A DNA stretch of 64,000 bases from Mikania micrantha (taxonomy: Eukaryota > Streptophyta > Magnoliopsida > Asterales > Asteraceae), in the NCBI GenBank assembly GCA_009363875.1, contig CM018687.1, positions 16,368,963 to 16,432,962 on the forward strand, in the 5' to 3' direction. Numbering within the stretch: the first letter of the stretch is position 1; each line of letters begins with the position of its first letter. The notes beneath the pieces were generated by a model. The model saw only the letters and a program-made list of their open reading frames with translations, was not told the origin of the DNA and made no database searches. Position numbers and translations under genes: made by a program. Positions 24,003 to 34,845 of this stretch are shown here, in pieces.

Positions 24003-24266
24003 ATGTTCCGATCCATTGTATTATACATGTGATTGTATCATTTGTTTGACTTCTAAGGATATTCATTACGTTACATGGTATCACCTTCAAGACTTGATCT
24101 CGATCACGTCTCCATCCTTATTCCCCTTCCAATCTTTTGCCGATCACCTGCTACACCTCTCATGGCTGACAAAAAACCACCAAAGACTCAAACCCTTCAT
24201 CCCGTTTACACTATCCAACCTGGGTACAACTTTTCACGTTACATGCGAGGTGTTTCACGTTATAAC
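24003..24266 (+). pseudogene. Ty1/copia 5' LTR remnant, primer site and gag start
   Basis: 24003-24076 matches the end of the 3' LTR remnant at 27200-27278 ('catttgtttgacttc.aagg' and 'ttcattac.ttaca'). It is followed by TGGTATCA, the start of the usual initiator-tRNA primer site. A short frame then reads MADKKPPKTQTLHPVYTIQ, a gag-like start. It is interrupted by the MITE at 24267. Confidence 0.6.
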
Positions 24267-24836
24267 CAATGTTGTAAAAATCGGCCTAGGCGTTAGGCGC
24301 CCATCTACTGTCTAATTTTTGGCCTAGGCGGTCTAGGCTGGCCTGGTCAGATTTTTTTTTTTGACTTTTTTATGGTAAAAGGGGACCAATTTCATGATTA
24401 TTTAGACATTTCTCAACCAAAAATCTTTAATATGTCTCTGAAACATCGAATCCAGGCAGTTAACATCGAAATTTATCTCCAAACTTTGAATTCAGTGTTT
24501 AAGTTTGCACTTTAAATTACTTTTTTTAGTATATTTTTTAAAATTATTTGAAGTATTATATTAAATTATTGATATTGATGTGTGTATATAATATATACTA
24601 GGTTATAAACCCGAGTATTACACGGGTTTGAGTCCCGTATAAGCTTATCTACCTATTTAACAAAGGAATATATATATATATATATATAAACCTAAATAAA
24701 AAATTGGGTTTTGAATAAACAAATCATTTTTAATGTGGACCACATATTTATTTTCAAGATTCCAAATGAGTGGCTCACATAGGGTTTAAGGGTTTTCTCT
24801 TTAAGGTTGGGTTTTCATTGGATTCAATTCCTATGG

Positions 24837-24869
<33 letters not shown>

Positions 24870-25449
24870 CTTCTTTCTTAAAAGAACTTTTATTGCATAT
24901 CTACATAACTTTTAAAATTAGTTACATATTTTTCCTTGAGAGTAAGAAAATATTTTTTGTGTTATGATAATTTTGACCTCTCAATCTAATATAAATAAAA
25001 CATTGTCTTTGTTAATAAAAAAAATTAACCTTTATACCTATAAACATATATGAGAACATTGAATGAATATTATAAATACATATTCTTAATAATAATCAAA
25101 TAAATGTTAAATATAAAATATAACTTAAATTTGTCATCATAAAAATAGGATTGGTTTAGTTTAACATAAAAATAGAATCTATTTGTATTATTGTTTTTAA
25201 TTATAAATTGACATGTGTCAATAATTTTTTAAATTGAATGTGAAATTGACACATGTCAAATTTAAAAAAGAATTAATTGTGGTATTGACACATAAGCAAA
25301 AATATTTTCTTTTATTATAAAATATAGATTTGTAAAATTGCATATAAAAATTCCAATCCGCCTAGCGCCGATTAATCCCAATTAATCCCGATTAATCCCT
25401 AGGCGGTACCTTACCGCCCGACTAACGCCTAGCGACTTCTACAACCATG
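24267..25449 (-). mobile_element. hAT-type MITE copy 2, carrying a Helitron
   Basis: This is the same family as 18671-19134 but in opposite orientation: ends 'caatgttgtaaaaatcgg' and 'acttctacaaccatg'. Flanks gTTATAAc/tTTATAAg match at 6 of 8 bases. Without the Helitron (24597-25328) the body is about 451 bp, close to the 464 bp of copy 1. The MITE itself lies in a copia element. Confidence 0.8.
24597..25328 (-). mobile_element. non-autonomous Helitron inside a MITE
   Basis: On the minus strand it starts TCTATATTTTATAATAAAAG after an A. It ends with a perfect 7-bp hairpin (AAACCCG/CGGGTTT), then 'gagt...' spacing, then CTAGT. The uninterrupted MITE copy at 18671 supplies the empty site and fits to within one base. 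The interior has AT runs (24672-24689 and 24838-24865) and no coding sequence. Confidence 0.85.
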
Positions 25450-25618
25450 TTTATAAGTTGTAACATATCTTAAGTTAAACTAAATTGATGTTTTTTAAGA
25501 ACAATTCATTTAGACCCGAACTAATTTTACTTAAAATCCGTTCTAACCCGCACCCATCCTGACCCGAACCCATTCTGACCCGTTACCCAACCCAATCCAC
25601 CCATTTTGCCAAGTATAA
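25450..25618 (-). mobile_element. truncated hAT-type MITE, relative of 21871-22244
   Basis: The reverse complement reads 'acttggcaaaatggg', 'ggttgggtaac', 'gttcgggtcaggatg' and 'agttcgggtctaaat' in the same order as the left half of the 21871 element. The other half is missing. Confidence 0.7.
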
Positions 25619-25619
25619 T

Positions 25620-27115
25620 TTGTTGGAAATGGCACTAAAATTCCAGATTTGGGTTCGGGATCTTCCCGTATTACTACTCCACAAATCCCAACACCTGATC
25701 CGCACCCCATATCCAACAACACAACAATTCCTACCCCTTCTTCCTATACTCGCAGCCTATCAATCCCAAGACCACAAAATGATTCCCATCAGCCCACATC
25801 CAACCAAGCACTCCACACTTCATCCACCACCTCCCACCCTTCAAAGTCACGGCCACCTGCACAACACTCACCCAATGAAAACCCGATCTAATTCAGGAAT
25901 AATCAAACCCCGTCAACCCCTATCCCTCCGTACCGAAACCTCCTCTTCTATTTCTCCACTTCCCATCTCACCGCACTCACCGACCCTAACTGGAAAAATG
26001 CCATGACAGATAAATATGAAGCTCTATTGGCTAACAATACGTGGTATCTTGTCCCAAGACCCAAAGACGCACATGTTATTTGTTGGATGTGGTTATTCAA
26101 ACATAAGTTTCATGCTGACGGTTCGCTAGAACGACACAAGGCTCGCCTCGTGGTTAATGGTAAAAGCCAAACACCGGGTATTGACTATGATGAAACGACT
26201 AGTCCCGTTGTAAAACCCACTACAATACGCATGGTATTAAGTCCTTGTCAACTGAATTTAAAATTATTGATCTCGGTGAATTACATCATTTTCTTGGTAT
26301 TACTGTTAACAACTATTGTCTCAATCAACTTATGCTCAAGTTATCCTTTCACGTGCCAACATGACAAATTATAAACCGTTAGCACCCCGGTTGAAGTCGG
26401 TTCGAAACTTAACGCGGACACTGGCACTGTTTTTCAAGATGGGTCGCTATATAAGAGTCTAGCTGGTGCCTTACAATACCTCACTATCACTCGTCCAGAT
26501 ATCTCTTACGTGGTGCAACAAATTTGTCTTTTCATGCATACTCCAAGAGAACCCCACTTTCAGCTCCTCAAGCAGATTCCACAGTACATTAAAAGAACAC
26601 TCTCCCAGGGTATGCTTGTATCTCCCTCCCCCTCCACGCAACTTACTGCATATTCGGATGCGGTTGGGGTGGGTGTCGACGTTTGGCTACTGTGTGTACA
26701 TGGGGGAAAATCTAATCTCCTGGTCCTCCAAGCAACATCCTATACAATCTCTCGGTCTAGTGCCGAAGCCGAATATCGAGAAGTAGCAAACACGGACACT
26801 GAGATCAACTTGTCTGTAACCTATTACTTGAGCTTCACGTCCATGTTAGACATGCCACAATCATCTACTGCGACATCTCGACGGTGTATTTAGCTGGAAA
26901 TCCAGTTCAACATCAGCGTACCAAACATATTGAACTACATATACATTTTGTTCGCAAAAAAGTTCGTCTCGACACTGTCAAAGTTCTACATGTTCCTGTC
27001 GACTATCAGTACGCGGACATCTTTACGAAGGGCTTGCCCAAATACTTATTTCAACAATTTCAAACCAGTTTATGCCTCCAGACATCTCCGGCTGAAACTG
27101 CGGGGGCCTATTAGC
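25620..27115 (+). pseudogene. Ty1/copia pol pseudogene (RT/RNase H), internally deleted
   Basis: The frames show a Pro/Ser-rich linker with a PMKTRSNSGIIKP motif, then the start of copia-type reverse transcriptase (DPNWKNAMTDKYEALLANNT, HADGSLERHKARLV, GIDYDETTSPVVKPTTIR). Next come FKIIDLGELHHFLGI, PDISYVVQQ and RSSAEAEYREVAN (RNase H), and an end containing 'HIELHIHFVR' and 'ADIFTKGLPK'. The block that should carry the catalytic YVDD lies between PTTIRMVLS (about 26240) and the FKIIDLG motif and is absent. Several frameshifts and stops confirm a dead copy. Confidence 0.85.
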
Positions 27116-27280
27116 CGATAATATTGGTGCATATTATTGGCGGATTAGTTGTACAAATATTTGGTAATTGTTATAGGAGATTGTATATCCCTTAGTCGGT
27201 CCTGATTTCCCTCCGATCCCTTGCATTATATATTTATACATTTGTTTGACTTCCAAGGAAAATTCATTACCTTACAATGG
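27110..27280 (+). repeat. Ty1/copia 3' LTR remnant with polypurine tract
   Basis: A purine-poor end of pol is followed by 'ctgcgggggccta', then 'agccgataatattggtg' and a 160-bp stretch ending 'ttcattaccttaca'. Its end matches 24003-24076 upstream. Confidence 0.6.
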
Positions 27281-27282
27281 GT

Positions 27283-27510
27283 AGTTTTTTATTTTTTAAA
27301 TGGCTTGGTACAACGATACTCAAAACGAGATTTCAACCGCTCCCTCGAATTTGACATTCTGTGTCATACGCCTGAGCCCACCCTAGAAGGAACTCCACAA
27401 ATGGGTAAACCCCCTGACCTTGTCTCGCCATATATGCCTCGCCCCGAACTCGAACCCAAGACCTCTCATAGAAAAGTCAAGGCGCTACCACTAGGCTAGA
27501 AGCCCTTGGG
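27283..27510 (-). mobile_element. tRNA-derived SINE
   Basis: On the minus strand a Pol III A box (TAGCCTAGTGGTAGCGCC) and B box (GGTCTTGGGTTCGAGTTC) are spaced as in tRNA-derived SINEs. The body ends in an A/T-rich tail near 27290. No good target-site duplication was seen beyond 'tgggta' on both sides. Confidence 0.75.
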
Positions 27511-27814
27511 TATCAACTTCAAACTATATGCTCTAATATCACGCAAGAAACTGACTTTACGAAATTAAACGGTTCAGTTTCATTAAATAAAACAGTAAAT
27601 CAACAGAGCATATCATAATAAAAACAGAAATACAAGAAGCTGTAATGTGGATAGACCTATCATCTAAAAAATCAAACTACTAAACTACTTAAAAAAATCA
27701 ATGAGATTTTTTTTTGGGGACAGGAGGAGGAGCAGGATGAGGAGGGGGTGGGGGTAATGCTTACCTAAAAAAAACCCATAGGAACATTTGCTGAATTCTA
27801 AGAAGAGAATCCAT

Positions 27815-30800
27815 TTAAGAGAACCCAGATTGTGCAAGTTTAATATCTTGAAGAAGACTTTTTGCTGTTTCCTTCTCCTGCACTCACAATTAAAATGCAA
27901 AAGATAAGCTCATAAAGCTTTCAATTTTTTTAATCTATTTCTATAAAAAAACCTCAAAATTAAACTGAAGACAGGGTCCGGGTTAGTTTGGGTTGACCCG
28001 CAAGGAGCAAACACGATATTTTGTCCATTTAAAAAAAAAAATTAACATATCACATGAAAAATGATTACAAAACAGTATTATTACAGTGTACTAAGAATAA
28101 TCTAAATCTTTGAACCAAAAAATTTAGGAGGTTATATGCAATAGGCTCTCCAGATACCTCAGCTAAAAAAAATCATTTTGCTCATTTGGCATCAAACACA
28201 ACCCAAATAACGTGTTCACTACAACATAGATTGAAAAAAGAGTTAATTACTCATATGGTCCATGTAATTTACTAATTTGCGAAAAGCAACATGTTTGGTT
28301 ACTAAGGGTTAAAAATAATAGGTTTGGGTTTATGCTTTCAATTTTGTAACAAGTTTGGATATTAAAGCTAACTTCCGTTAATTTTCCATTAAATTACGAT
28401 GAAAAGACCAAAATACCCTTTTGACTTGAAACGTCCAAAATATCCCTTTGACTTTTTGAATAGTCAAAGTCAAAAGGTGAAATCTCAAAAGGGTATTTGG
28501 TCATTTTACCTAATTTAATGGAAAAGTTAACAAAAGTTATCCTTAATACCCAAACTTGTTACAAAACTGAAAGCATAAAACCCAAACCTACTACTTTAAA
28601 ACACTTAATACCTAAATTTGTTATATTTCACAAACCATGAGGAACATGTGTAAAAACAAACATACTTACTTAGTAATGTTGCAGTAATCAGTAAGGTCTG
28701 AGAAGGGTGAGACAAACACAAACCTTACCCTTATCCCAAACAAATAAAGAGACTGTATCTTAGGACACCCCATGTTCACGTATATCACAAGGAACATCTG
28801 TGTAATTAACTCAAAAAAAAAATGGTGGAAAATCAAACATAAATTGTAGCTTACAGGGCCATTATAATCAAGAAGACGAGTGCAATACACTTCTGCTTCA
28901 TCCAATCTTTTCTGGGCACGACAATAATTTGCAAGAAACAACAAAGCCTCCACCATATTTGGCCCTTCGCGTTCTTCATCTTCCATTCTTTCCAAATCTT
29001 TTTTATAATAAAAAGCAGCCTCTTGAGACTGACCCAAATCACTATGTAGTTTAGCCAACTTATGAAGAGCAATAGCTTCTCTATCATTACAATTAGCCGC
29101 CCGCCTATAACACTTAATCGCCTCCTCAAGCATACGTAGCTGGTCTGTTTCATAGCAATGGGCCATCGCGATCCACAATCGTGAATCACCAGGCTGCAAA
29201 AATACTGATTTCTTGAAATAGTGAAGAGCATAATAGGGCATTCCCATCATTTCATAAGCTTGCCCGAGCCCATACCAGGCCCGATAGTCACAGGGGTTTA
29301 TATCCACAGCCCGTCTGTAAGCATCAACTGCAGCTGGAGTGTTTTTCATCTCAACATACTCATGCCCCATCAACGTCCATGCAGATAAATACTTTTTATC
29401 TAGTTTTAACGCGCGTCTGAAATACATGACTGATTTTTCGTGAAGACCCTTTAAACTATAGTAATTTCCAATAATACAACACGATTCTGGTCGGTATTTA
29501 TCTGTCATGAAAACTTGGTGGGCAAGGTAACTTAGGCCTGAAAAGCATTCTTTTGCATACAAAACATTAGAATACATGTCCATGTCATCAATACGGTATG
29601 GGTCAATCCTCAGAAGCTCTTCAAATATGGCCTCCACTAATTCAAACTCACGTAGGCTGTATTGGGCTTTAGCAATTTGAGCTTTGATGTAGTTGCTACA
29701 ACCAAAAGTTGCTTGTAAGGAGTCATATTTAGCTAAAGATTCGTTATGCATACGCAATTCATGATAAGTGCTGGCAAGAAAGAAGTCTTTCATCCAATGA
29801 TTATTCAGTTTGAGACCATTTAGCGTGTCGATCGTGGTGCATAAGGATTGTAGTTCTAACCATGCGCTCCAGTTCCATGGGAAGGAGTTAACCGACTCAA
29901 CAAGCACATTCCGGGCTAGATTTTCATTACCTTTTGCTTTGAGTACAAGACCATATAAATAAAGACCAAATGGGTCAATAGAACCGTTTTTACGAACCAC
30001 AGCTAAGTCACGTTCTATGGACACCAGCTCACTATTTACAGCATCACTTTTACCCAAAGGTCCCTCAAGTTCAATCGTTTCTTCTTCTTTTCGCTTTTCA
30101 CCAGCCTGGAATAACCACGTGAGGGTAAATAAAGAACAATGAAGTAGGTAAATGGGCAAGTTAGGCATGTCAAGTATGATTACAAAAAGAATATTTTTCA
30201 AGCAAACACTCCAATTTTTTTAAATAAAATAAATTGATTTGTTTTATACATCATATATATACTTTGTGTGACTTAAAACCTGTTTAACTTGTTTATTTCA
30301 TGCTAGCATTTTTACCTTCACCCATTTGACCCATTAGAGATACAACATGGCCAAACCCACCAGCCATAAGTAAATGAGTTCAAAAATCCACCAATGGCTA
30401 GCTTGATAGAACATAAAAATAGTTTTATATTAATAATACACAAGCAACACAGAAGATTCTTTCACCTTAGAGAATTATAGTTCTATTTAAGTTCAAAAAG
30501 AAAACAATAAAAAATAAAAAGGGATTCTTTAATATACAAGCCGGCAAGATCTTATATTAAATTCATAGACAGTAGGGTTATAAACGAACCGAACAAACAC
30601 GAACGAGCCCTTGTTCGTGTTCGTGTTCGTTTAACTTTGGAAATTCTTGTTTGTGTTCGTTCATTAAGGAATTTAACTTGTTCATGAAAGCAAATGAACA
30701 CATATTATTTAAACAATAAAAATCAACATTCTCAATTTCAAGCATTAAGATAATCATTTATATAAATATAAAGTTAAATATTATAGTATTAAACTAAAAC

Positions 30801-31924
30801 GAGCTTAAATATTATGATATTAAACTAAAAATAAAAAATATATGAATATACAACACATTTAATGAATAAATATGATAAATAAACATAAACGAACATAAAC
30901 GAACGTAAAATAACACCTAACCGAACGTTCACGAGCACAAATGAACGAACACGACCTCTATTTATGTTCGTTCATTTATTAAACGAACGAACATATACAA
31001 ACTTCCCGCCGAACGGTTCAAAAATTGTTCACTGAACGTTCGGTTCGTTTATAGTCCTAACAAACCAAAAGAAAAGCAAAACTTTTAAATCCAATACTTA
31101 TGCAGGATACAGTAGCACATAGAATCAGTTATTCAGTTATTATGTTCTGTGCTTACCTTTTTTTAGCTTAATTTTTACATAAATTTAATTGATTTTTAAG
31201 GTATGTCCACAAAACCAACTAATTCAATCAGAATTCCATCTTGAAAACTAAATCATCTCTGATTAATGTATACAAACACCATACATAATATGTCACTGGC
31301 ATTTAATCGAACACCTGGTAGACGTGAAAAACATTAGCATTGAACAGTTGATGAAATAATCAAAGAACACCGCAAGTAATTCCCCAATAACAACATGCAT
31401 ACATCAAATCAAATCAACACAATATCTATCGAAACAAAGGGAGTAGAAAACGAACCAAGTAAAGAGCAAAACACCTCAAGAACAAAGCTTTCTTGCCGGT
31501 CTGGTCGGACAAAACGTGAGCAGCCCTCCGGTACTCTCTGCAACTAAAATAAGTCCTTGCCAGAAGGTAAAAGTCGGAATCAGCATCCTCATTGTCCTCC
31601 TCCGGCACCGGAGTGGACACGTATGATGTGCCGGCGATGGGAGTGGAGGTTATCTCGTCAGTGGATCGAAATCGGCGGCGAATGCTGGAACAGTCGCGCT
31701 GTAATCGAGTATGTGAAGGTGGATACTTTGCGGGATCTTGTTCAATGCCCACCAATTGCTCTGCAGCCCTGTTTACATTTGAAATGAGATCAAATTTGAA
31801 TTCAAAATTTTCAAGGGTTTTTAGGGTTTGCTAACCATTTGGATGCAGCGTGTAGGCAACGATCGGTAAGTTGACGGATTGCGGTTCGAAGCTCGTTCCG
31901 GCAGGTTTCCTTGGTAACACCCAT
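27815..31924 (-). CDS. APC8: anaphase-promoting complex subunit 8 (CDC23 homolog)
   Basis: Four exons (31924-31836, 31768-31456, 30105-28855, 27877-27815) join in frame to 1716 bp, giving 571 residues, about the usual plant APC8 length. The N-terminus (ELRTAIRQLTDRCLHAASKW) is the conserved APC8 dimerisation region. Exon 3 encodes a chain of TPR repeats from about residue 230 to 545 (for example GNYYSLKGLHEKSVMYFRRA and AWYGLGQAYEMMGMPYYALH). The last exon encodes EKETAKSLLQDIKLAQSGFS and a stop. APC8 is a scaffold of the APC/C ubiquitin ligase, which degrades cyclins and securin in the nucleus. Open sequence past 28855 reads into intron 3 and is not coding. Introns 2 and 3 contain MITEs. The gene appears intact; the C-terminal tail looks somewhat short. 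Confidence 0.94.
28258..28645. mobile_element. foldback (inverted-repeat) MITE in APC8 intron 3
   Basis: The left half ('aggtttgggtttatgctttc', 'gtaacaagtttgg', 'ttttccattaaatta') recurs as its reverse complement in the right half, meeting near 28450. The arms are about 190 bp with moderate mismatch. No coding capacity. Confidence 0.8.
28676..28756 (-). mobile_element. RTE LINE 3'-end fragment in APC8 intron 3
   Basis: The block 'aaggtctgagaagggtgaga' with 'accttacccttatccc' matches the order of blocks in the RTE tails at 13925 and 34095. It is short and diverged. Confidence 0.45.
30573..31059. mobile_element. hAT-type MITE in APC8 intron 2
   Basis: Terminal inverted repeats of 22 bp, differing at two positions, start TAGG and contain 'tataaacgaaccgaac' at each end (30573 and 31059). 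Inner arms also carry 'cacgaacg' / 'cgttcgt' words, with a 'ttcgtgttcgtgttcg' run at 30616. The 8-bp flanks match at only about half the positions. Confidence 0.7.
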
Positions 31925-32555
31925 CGGAATGTAGAATGCGTGTGTTTCAGACTCAATTTTTGAACCGATTAGTGGCCGACTGTGGCTGTCTCGGTGGGAT
32001 TTGAATTTGAATTATATCTTACGTAACCACGGTAACCATGTATTGAACTCAATAAAAATGATATTAAACATAATAAAAATGGCTACCAATTTCAGACACG
32101 AATATGTTAATATCACTTGAGTTTAATATGTTTCGTGTTTACATTTAACATGTTTTGTGTCTAAAACAGGTCGACAAGTTAACACATGTTTATTTTTTAT
32201 GTCTAAACAAGTAAAATTCTTTAATACCCGTTAAAGACCTATTAAGACTTAATACCCGTTAAGACCTGTTTAAAATAAATAATATAATAAAATACGTGGG
32301 TTACCGGTTTGCTTCTAAAAAATTATAATTATCTAACCCTAGTTCCTTCATAGGTTATTTAACAAGTTTTTAACATGTTCTTTTACAGGTCATTTATAGT
32401 GTTAGCAGCTAACATGTTTCTTAATGGGTCATTTCGTGTTTACGTGTTTTTAACGTGCCGTGTTCGTGTCTATCCATTTCGTGTTTCGTGTCTTAACGTG
32501 TCGTGTTTTAAAGGGTCGTCTGACCGTTACAACTGCCCTAATAAAAATGACATGT
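31925..32555. repeat. APC8 upstream region with a MITE-like block
   Basis: 31925-32040 is the likely APC8 5' UTR and promoter; no clear element was assigned. 32090-32540 is built of 'aacacgt', 'cgtgttta' and 'gttaagac' words in both orientations ('cgtgtttcgtgtcttaacg' at 32480), typical of a small transposon without coding. Its ends were not resolved. Confidence 0.4.
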
Positions 32556-32573
32556 CTGACTAAAACTCTGACC

Positions 32574-32784
32574 AATGATCTTCAGCTTAAGTGATTGAGG
32601 GAGGTATCCTTTGACTTTAATATTGAGAAGGTCACGGGTTCAAGTCCTGACATGGACAAAATAGGAGTCTCATGCTTGGCTAGGGGGTTTTCTCTCACAT
32701 ATGATGGGTTTACTCCTATTGAGTGTGGATATGATCGGGTGGGTCTATGACATGTCAGTGATCCAAATTGCCGTTTAAAAAAAT
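32574..32784 (+). mobile_element. tRNA-derived SINE with 18-bp target-site duplication
   Basis: The A-box-like 'tcagcttaagtgattgagg' and B box 'ggtcacgggttcaagtcc' lie in the 5' half, and the 3' end is a short A run after 'ccgttt'. The 18-bp flanks at 32556-32573 and 32785-32802 match at 15 positions ('ct.actaaaact.tg.cc'). Confidence 0.8.
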
Positions 32785-32802
32785 CTAACTAAAACTTTGC
32801 CC

Positions 32803-33186
32803 AAAATATTATTGAATCATAACACTCTGTCGATATATATCCGATCACAATGACAATGACAATGACAATACTACGAATATCAAAATAGACCAAAAAACTG
32901 ACTGTAATGAGCATTAATTAATTCTAAAACAATAAATCAAAGTATCACAAAATTAAGTGTCAATCGCAAAGAATATTAACTCAAATATAAGCGCTCAATG
33001 TTAATTATTTGCTTTGCCGATGAGTATTCAACGGCCGTGGTAACATCACGAATATCAAACTGCATACAAAAACACTAGCTGCAACAGTTGTTTATCTGTC
33101 CTAGAACAATAACTCGTACCATCACAAAAGCATCAATTATAAGAAATATGAACTCAAATATAAGCACAATGTTAAAATATTATATA
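32803..33186. other. AT-rich intergenic sequence
   Basis: Two loosely similar stretches (32820-33000 and 33040-33180) share 'cgaatatcaaa', 'aacaataa' and 'aactcaaatataagc' blocks, suggesting an old duplication of about 190 bp. Includes four 'caatga' units at 32849-32870. Confidence 0.45.
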
Positions 33187-33194
33187 ACTAAAAG

Positions 33195-33478
33195 TAGAGG
33201 TGAGCAAATCGGGTTTTTTTGGAACCGGTTCCGGTTCCCATCGGTTCCCGTTCCGGTCAACAAAGTCAATACCCGGTACCGATTCCAGTTCCGGGTTTCG
33301 ACCGATTCCGGATCGGGTTTTGTCCGGTTCCGGTTCGGGTTTTGGCCCGGTACAGGTGGAAACAGTTCCGCTTTTACCGATTCCGGTTTCGATTTTATTT
33401 GTCTAAAAAAACGGACCCGTTTGTACCCATCGGTTCGGGTATGACCGGGTCCGGTTCCGGTTTTTTTGCCCACCTCTA
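33195..33478 (+). mobile_element. hAT-type MITE rich in 'ggttccgg' words
   Basis: Ends 'tagaggtgagcaaa' and 'ttgcccacctcta' form an inverted pair. Flanks ACTAAAAG (33187-33194) and ACTAAAAC (33479-33486) match at 7 of 8. The 284-bp interior is a dense array of 'ccggttcc' and 'gattccgg' words, which explains the overlapping open frames in four reading frames. Confidence 0.85.
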
Positions 33479-33684
33479 ACTAAAACAACAAAAAAGCGTT
33501 CGTAATTGTAAAATCTACCATTAAAAAATGGGAACATAAAACAAACAAACATGTAATTATTATTATTTATTAATTATTATTGCTATTTAATTAGGGAGTT
33601 GTTAATATTTAATTATTTAATTTAAGAATTCTTAATATTCAATTACTAATGTGCAAAAAACAAATGGTGTAAGTAAGGGATGGT

Positions 33685-33920
33685 TCGAATGTTAACCCTT
33701 CCTTATTGCGATAACCGAATAACTACATCTTGTTACTTTGGGACCCACATTAAAGTAAATCTAAAGGTGTAGGTTTTTTCTTATTTTTTATTAATGTAAG
33801 TGGGCCATACATTAATTAAAAAATAGAATAAACCTAAACTTTTAGATTTAGTTTAGTGTGGGTCCCAAAGTAATAAGATGTAGTTATTTGGTTAACGCAA
33901 TAAACAAGGGTTAACATTTG
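33685..33920. mobile_element. foldback MITE
   Basis: The left arm ('atgttaaccct', 'ttattgcgataacc', 'actttgggacccacatt') is repeated as its reverse complement on the right ('gtgtgggtcccaaagt', 'ggttaacgcaataa', 'agggttaacat'). The arms are about 95-100 bp around an AT-rich centre. A related segment may sit near 5715-5760. Confidence 0.85.
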
Positions 33921-33927
33921 ATCCCCC

Positions 33928-33959
<32 letters not shown>
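33928..33959. repeat. (CT)n(TA)n compound microsatellite
   Basis: About seven CT units run directly into about nine TA units. It follows directly after the foldback MITE. Confidence 0.95.
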
Positions 33960-34056
33960 CATAATTAATAAAAGTTTTTAAGAACATATGTTATGTTTAT
34001 AGAGCATCTCAACTTTGTTTTCTCGTCTTCGTTTCCTATTATATACATCTTATATT

Positions 34057-34845
34057 AAACAAACAAACAAACGTACCCAGTTAAATCTCACTTTTAAGTA
34101 GGGTCTGGAAGGGGTGAGATGATAACAAACATTTCCTCTACCCCAAGAAGAGGTAGAGAGGCTGCTTCAGAAAAGACCCCGACACAATTTTTTTTTTTCA
34201 AAGACATATTTTATGAAGGAAAAAGAGTAAACCATTCATGGGTAAAACTACATATGTATATGGCAGTCAAAATCACTTCCATACAACATGGTTGGTCGAA
34301 CTGCTACTCTGTAAAATTTACCCTTTAGTTTGTCTGGGAATCTCTTGTCGCATAGAATGCTTGTAGCTGCTATCCACTTGTTCCATCCTGCATGTACCCG
34401 ATAGGCCACGTCGCAATCAATGTCTCCATCACTCTGTACAAAAGATCCTAGGTATTTAAACATTGTTGTTTGTGGCACCTCTTGACCTCCAATAGTCACT
34501 TGGTCCTCCTCGTCCTTGGTCCCACTAAAGTTGCAACAAAGATATTCTGTTTTTGACCTACTGATGCGTAATCCTTTATTCTCCAAGGCGATTTTCCATT
34601 CCTCTAATCTCGCATTTGGGTTGTCTTTCCTTTCTGCCACCAGCATAACACCATGAAATATCTTCCTGAATTGACTTTGACAACTCATCTAAAATAACTG
34701 CAAAAGGAACGTGCTTAGTACCGAACCTTGGTGCAGCCCACCTCTACCGGGAAGAAGTCTGTATCACCCACTGGAGCTCTAACACTGGTTTTAGCGCTTG
34801 CGTACGTATCCGTTATTATCTCTATATATATCCAAGGGATACCAA
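34057..34845 (-). pseudogene. RTE-type LINE, 3' part: reverse transcriptase C-terminus and tail
   Basis: On the minus strand a 146-codon frame (34688-34248) contains ENKGLRISRSKTEYLCC, FKYLGSFVQSDGDID and LKGKFYRVAVRPTMLYG, hallmarks of RTE reverse transcriptase. Upstream to 34845 a shifted frame still shows IPWIYIEIITDTY and a VGDTDFFPVEVG block. The segment that should hold the catalytic FADD has decayed (reads IFHGVMLVAE). The 3' UTR at 34195-34090 carries the RTE tail blocks, and the element ends in a GTTT tail (34073-34057). A 5'-truncated, dead insertion. Confidence 0.85.

Noticed and set aside
27283..27510. A true tRNA gene
   Set aside because: A and B boxes are present, but no cloverleaf with a paired acceptor stem can be drawn and the body continues as a SINE.
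28666..28854. C-terminal extension of the long APC8 open frame
   Set aside because: It runs past a good donor (gtaagc at 28854) into intron 3; the conserved end is encoded by the exon at 27877-27815.
33088..33479. Four overlapping open frames on both strands (up to 118 codons)
   Set aside because: They arise from the 'ccggttcc' word array of a MITE with target-site duplication, and all frames have repeat composition.
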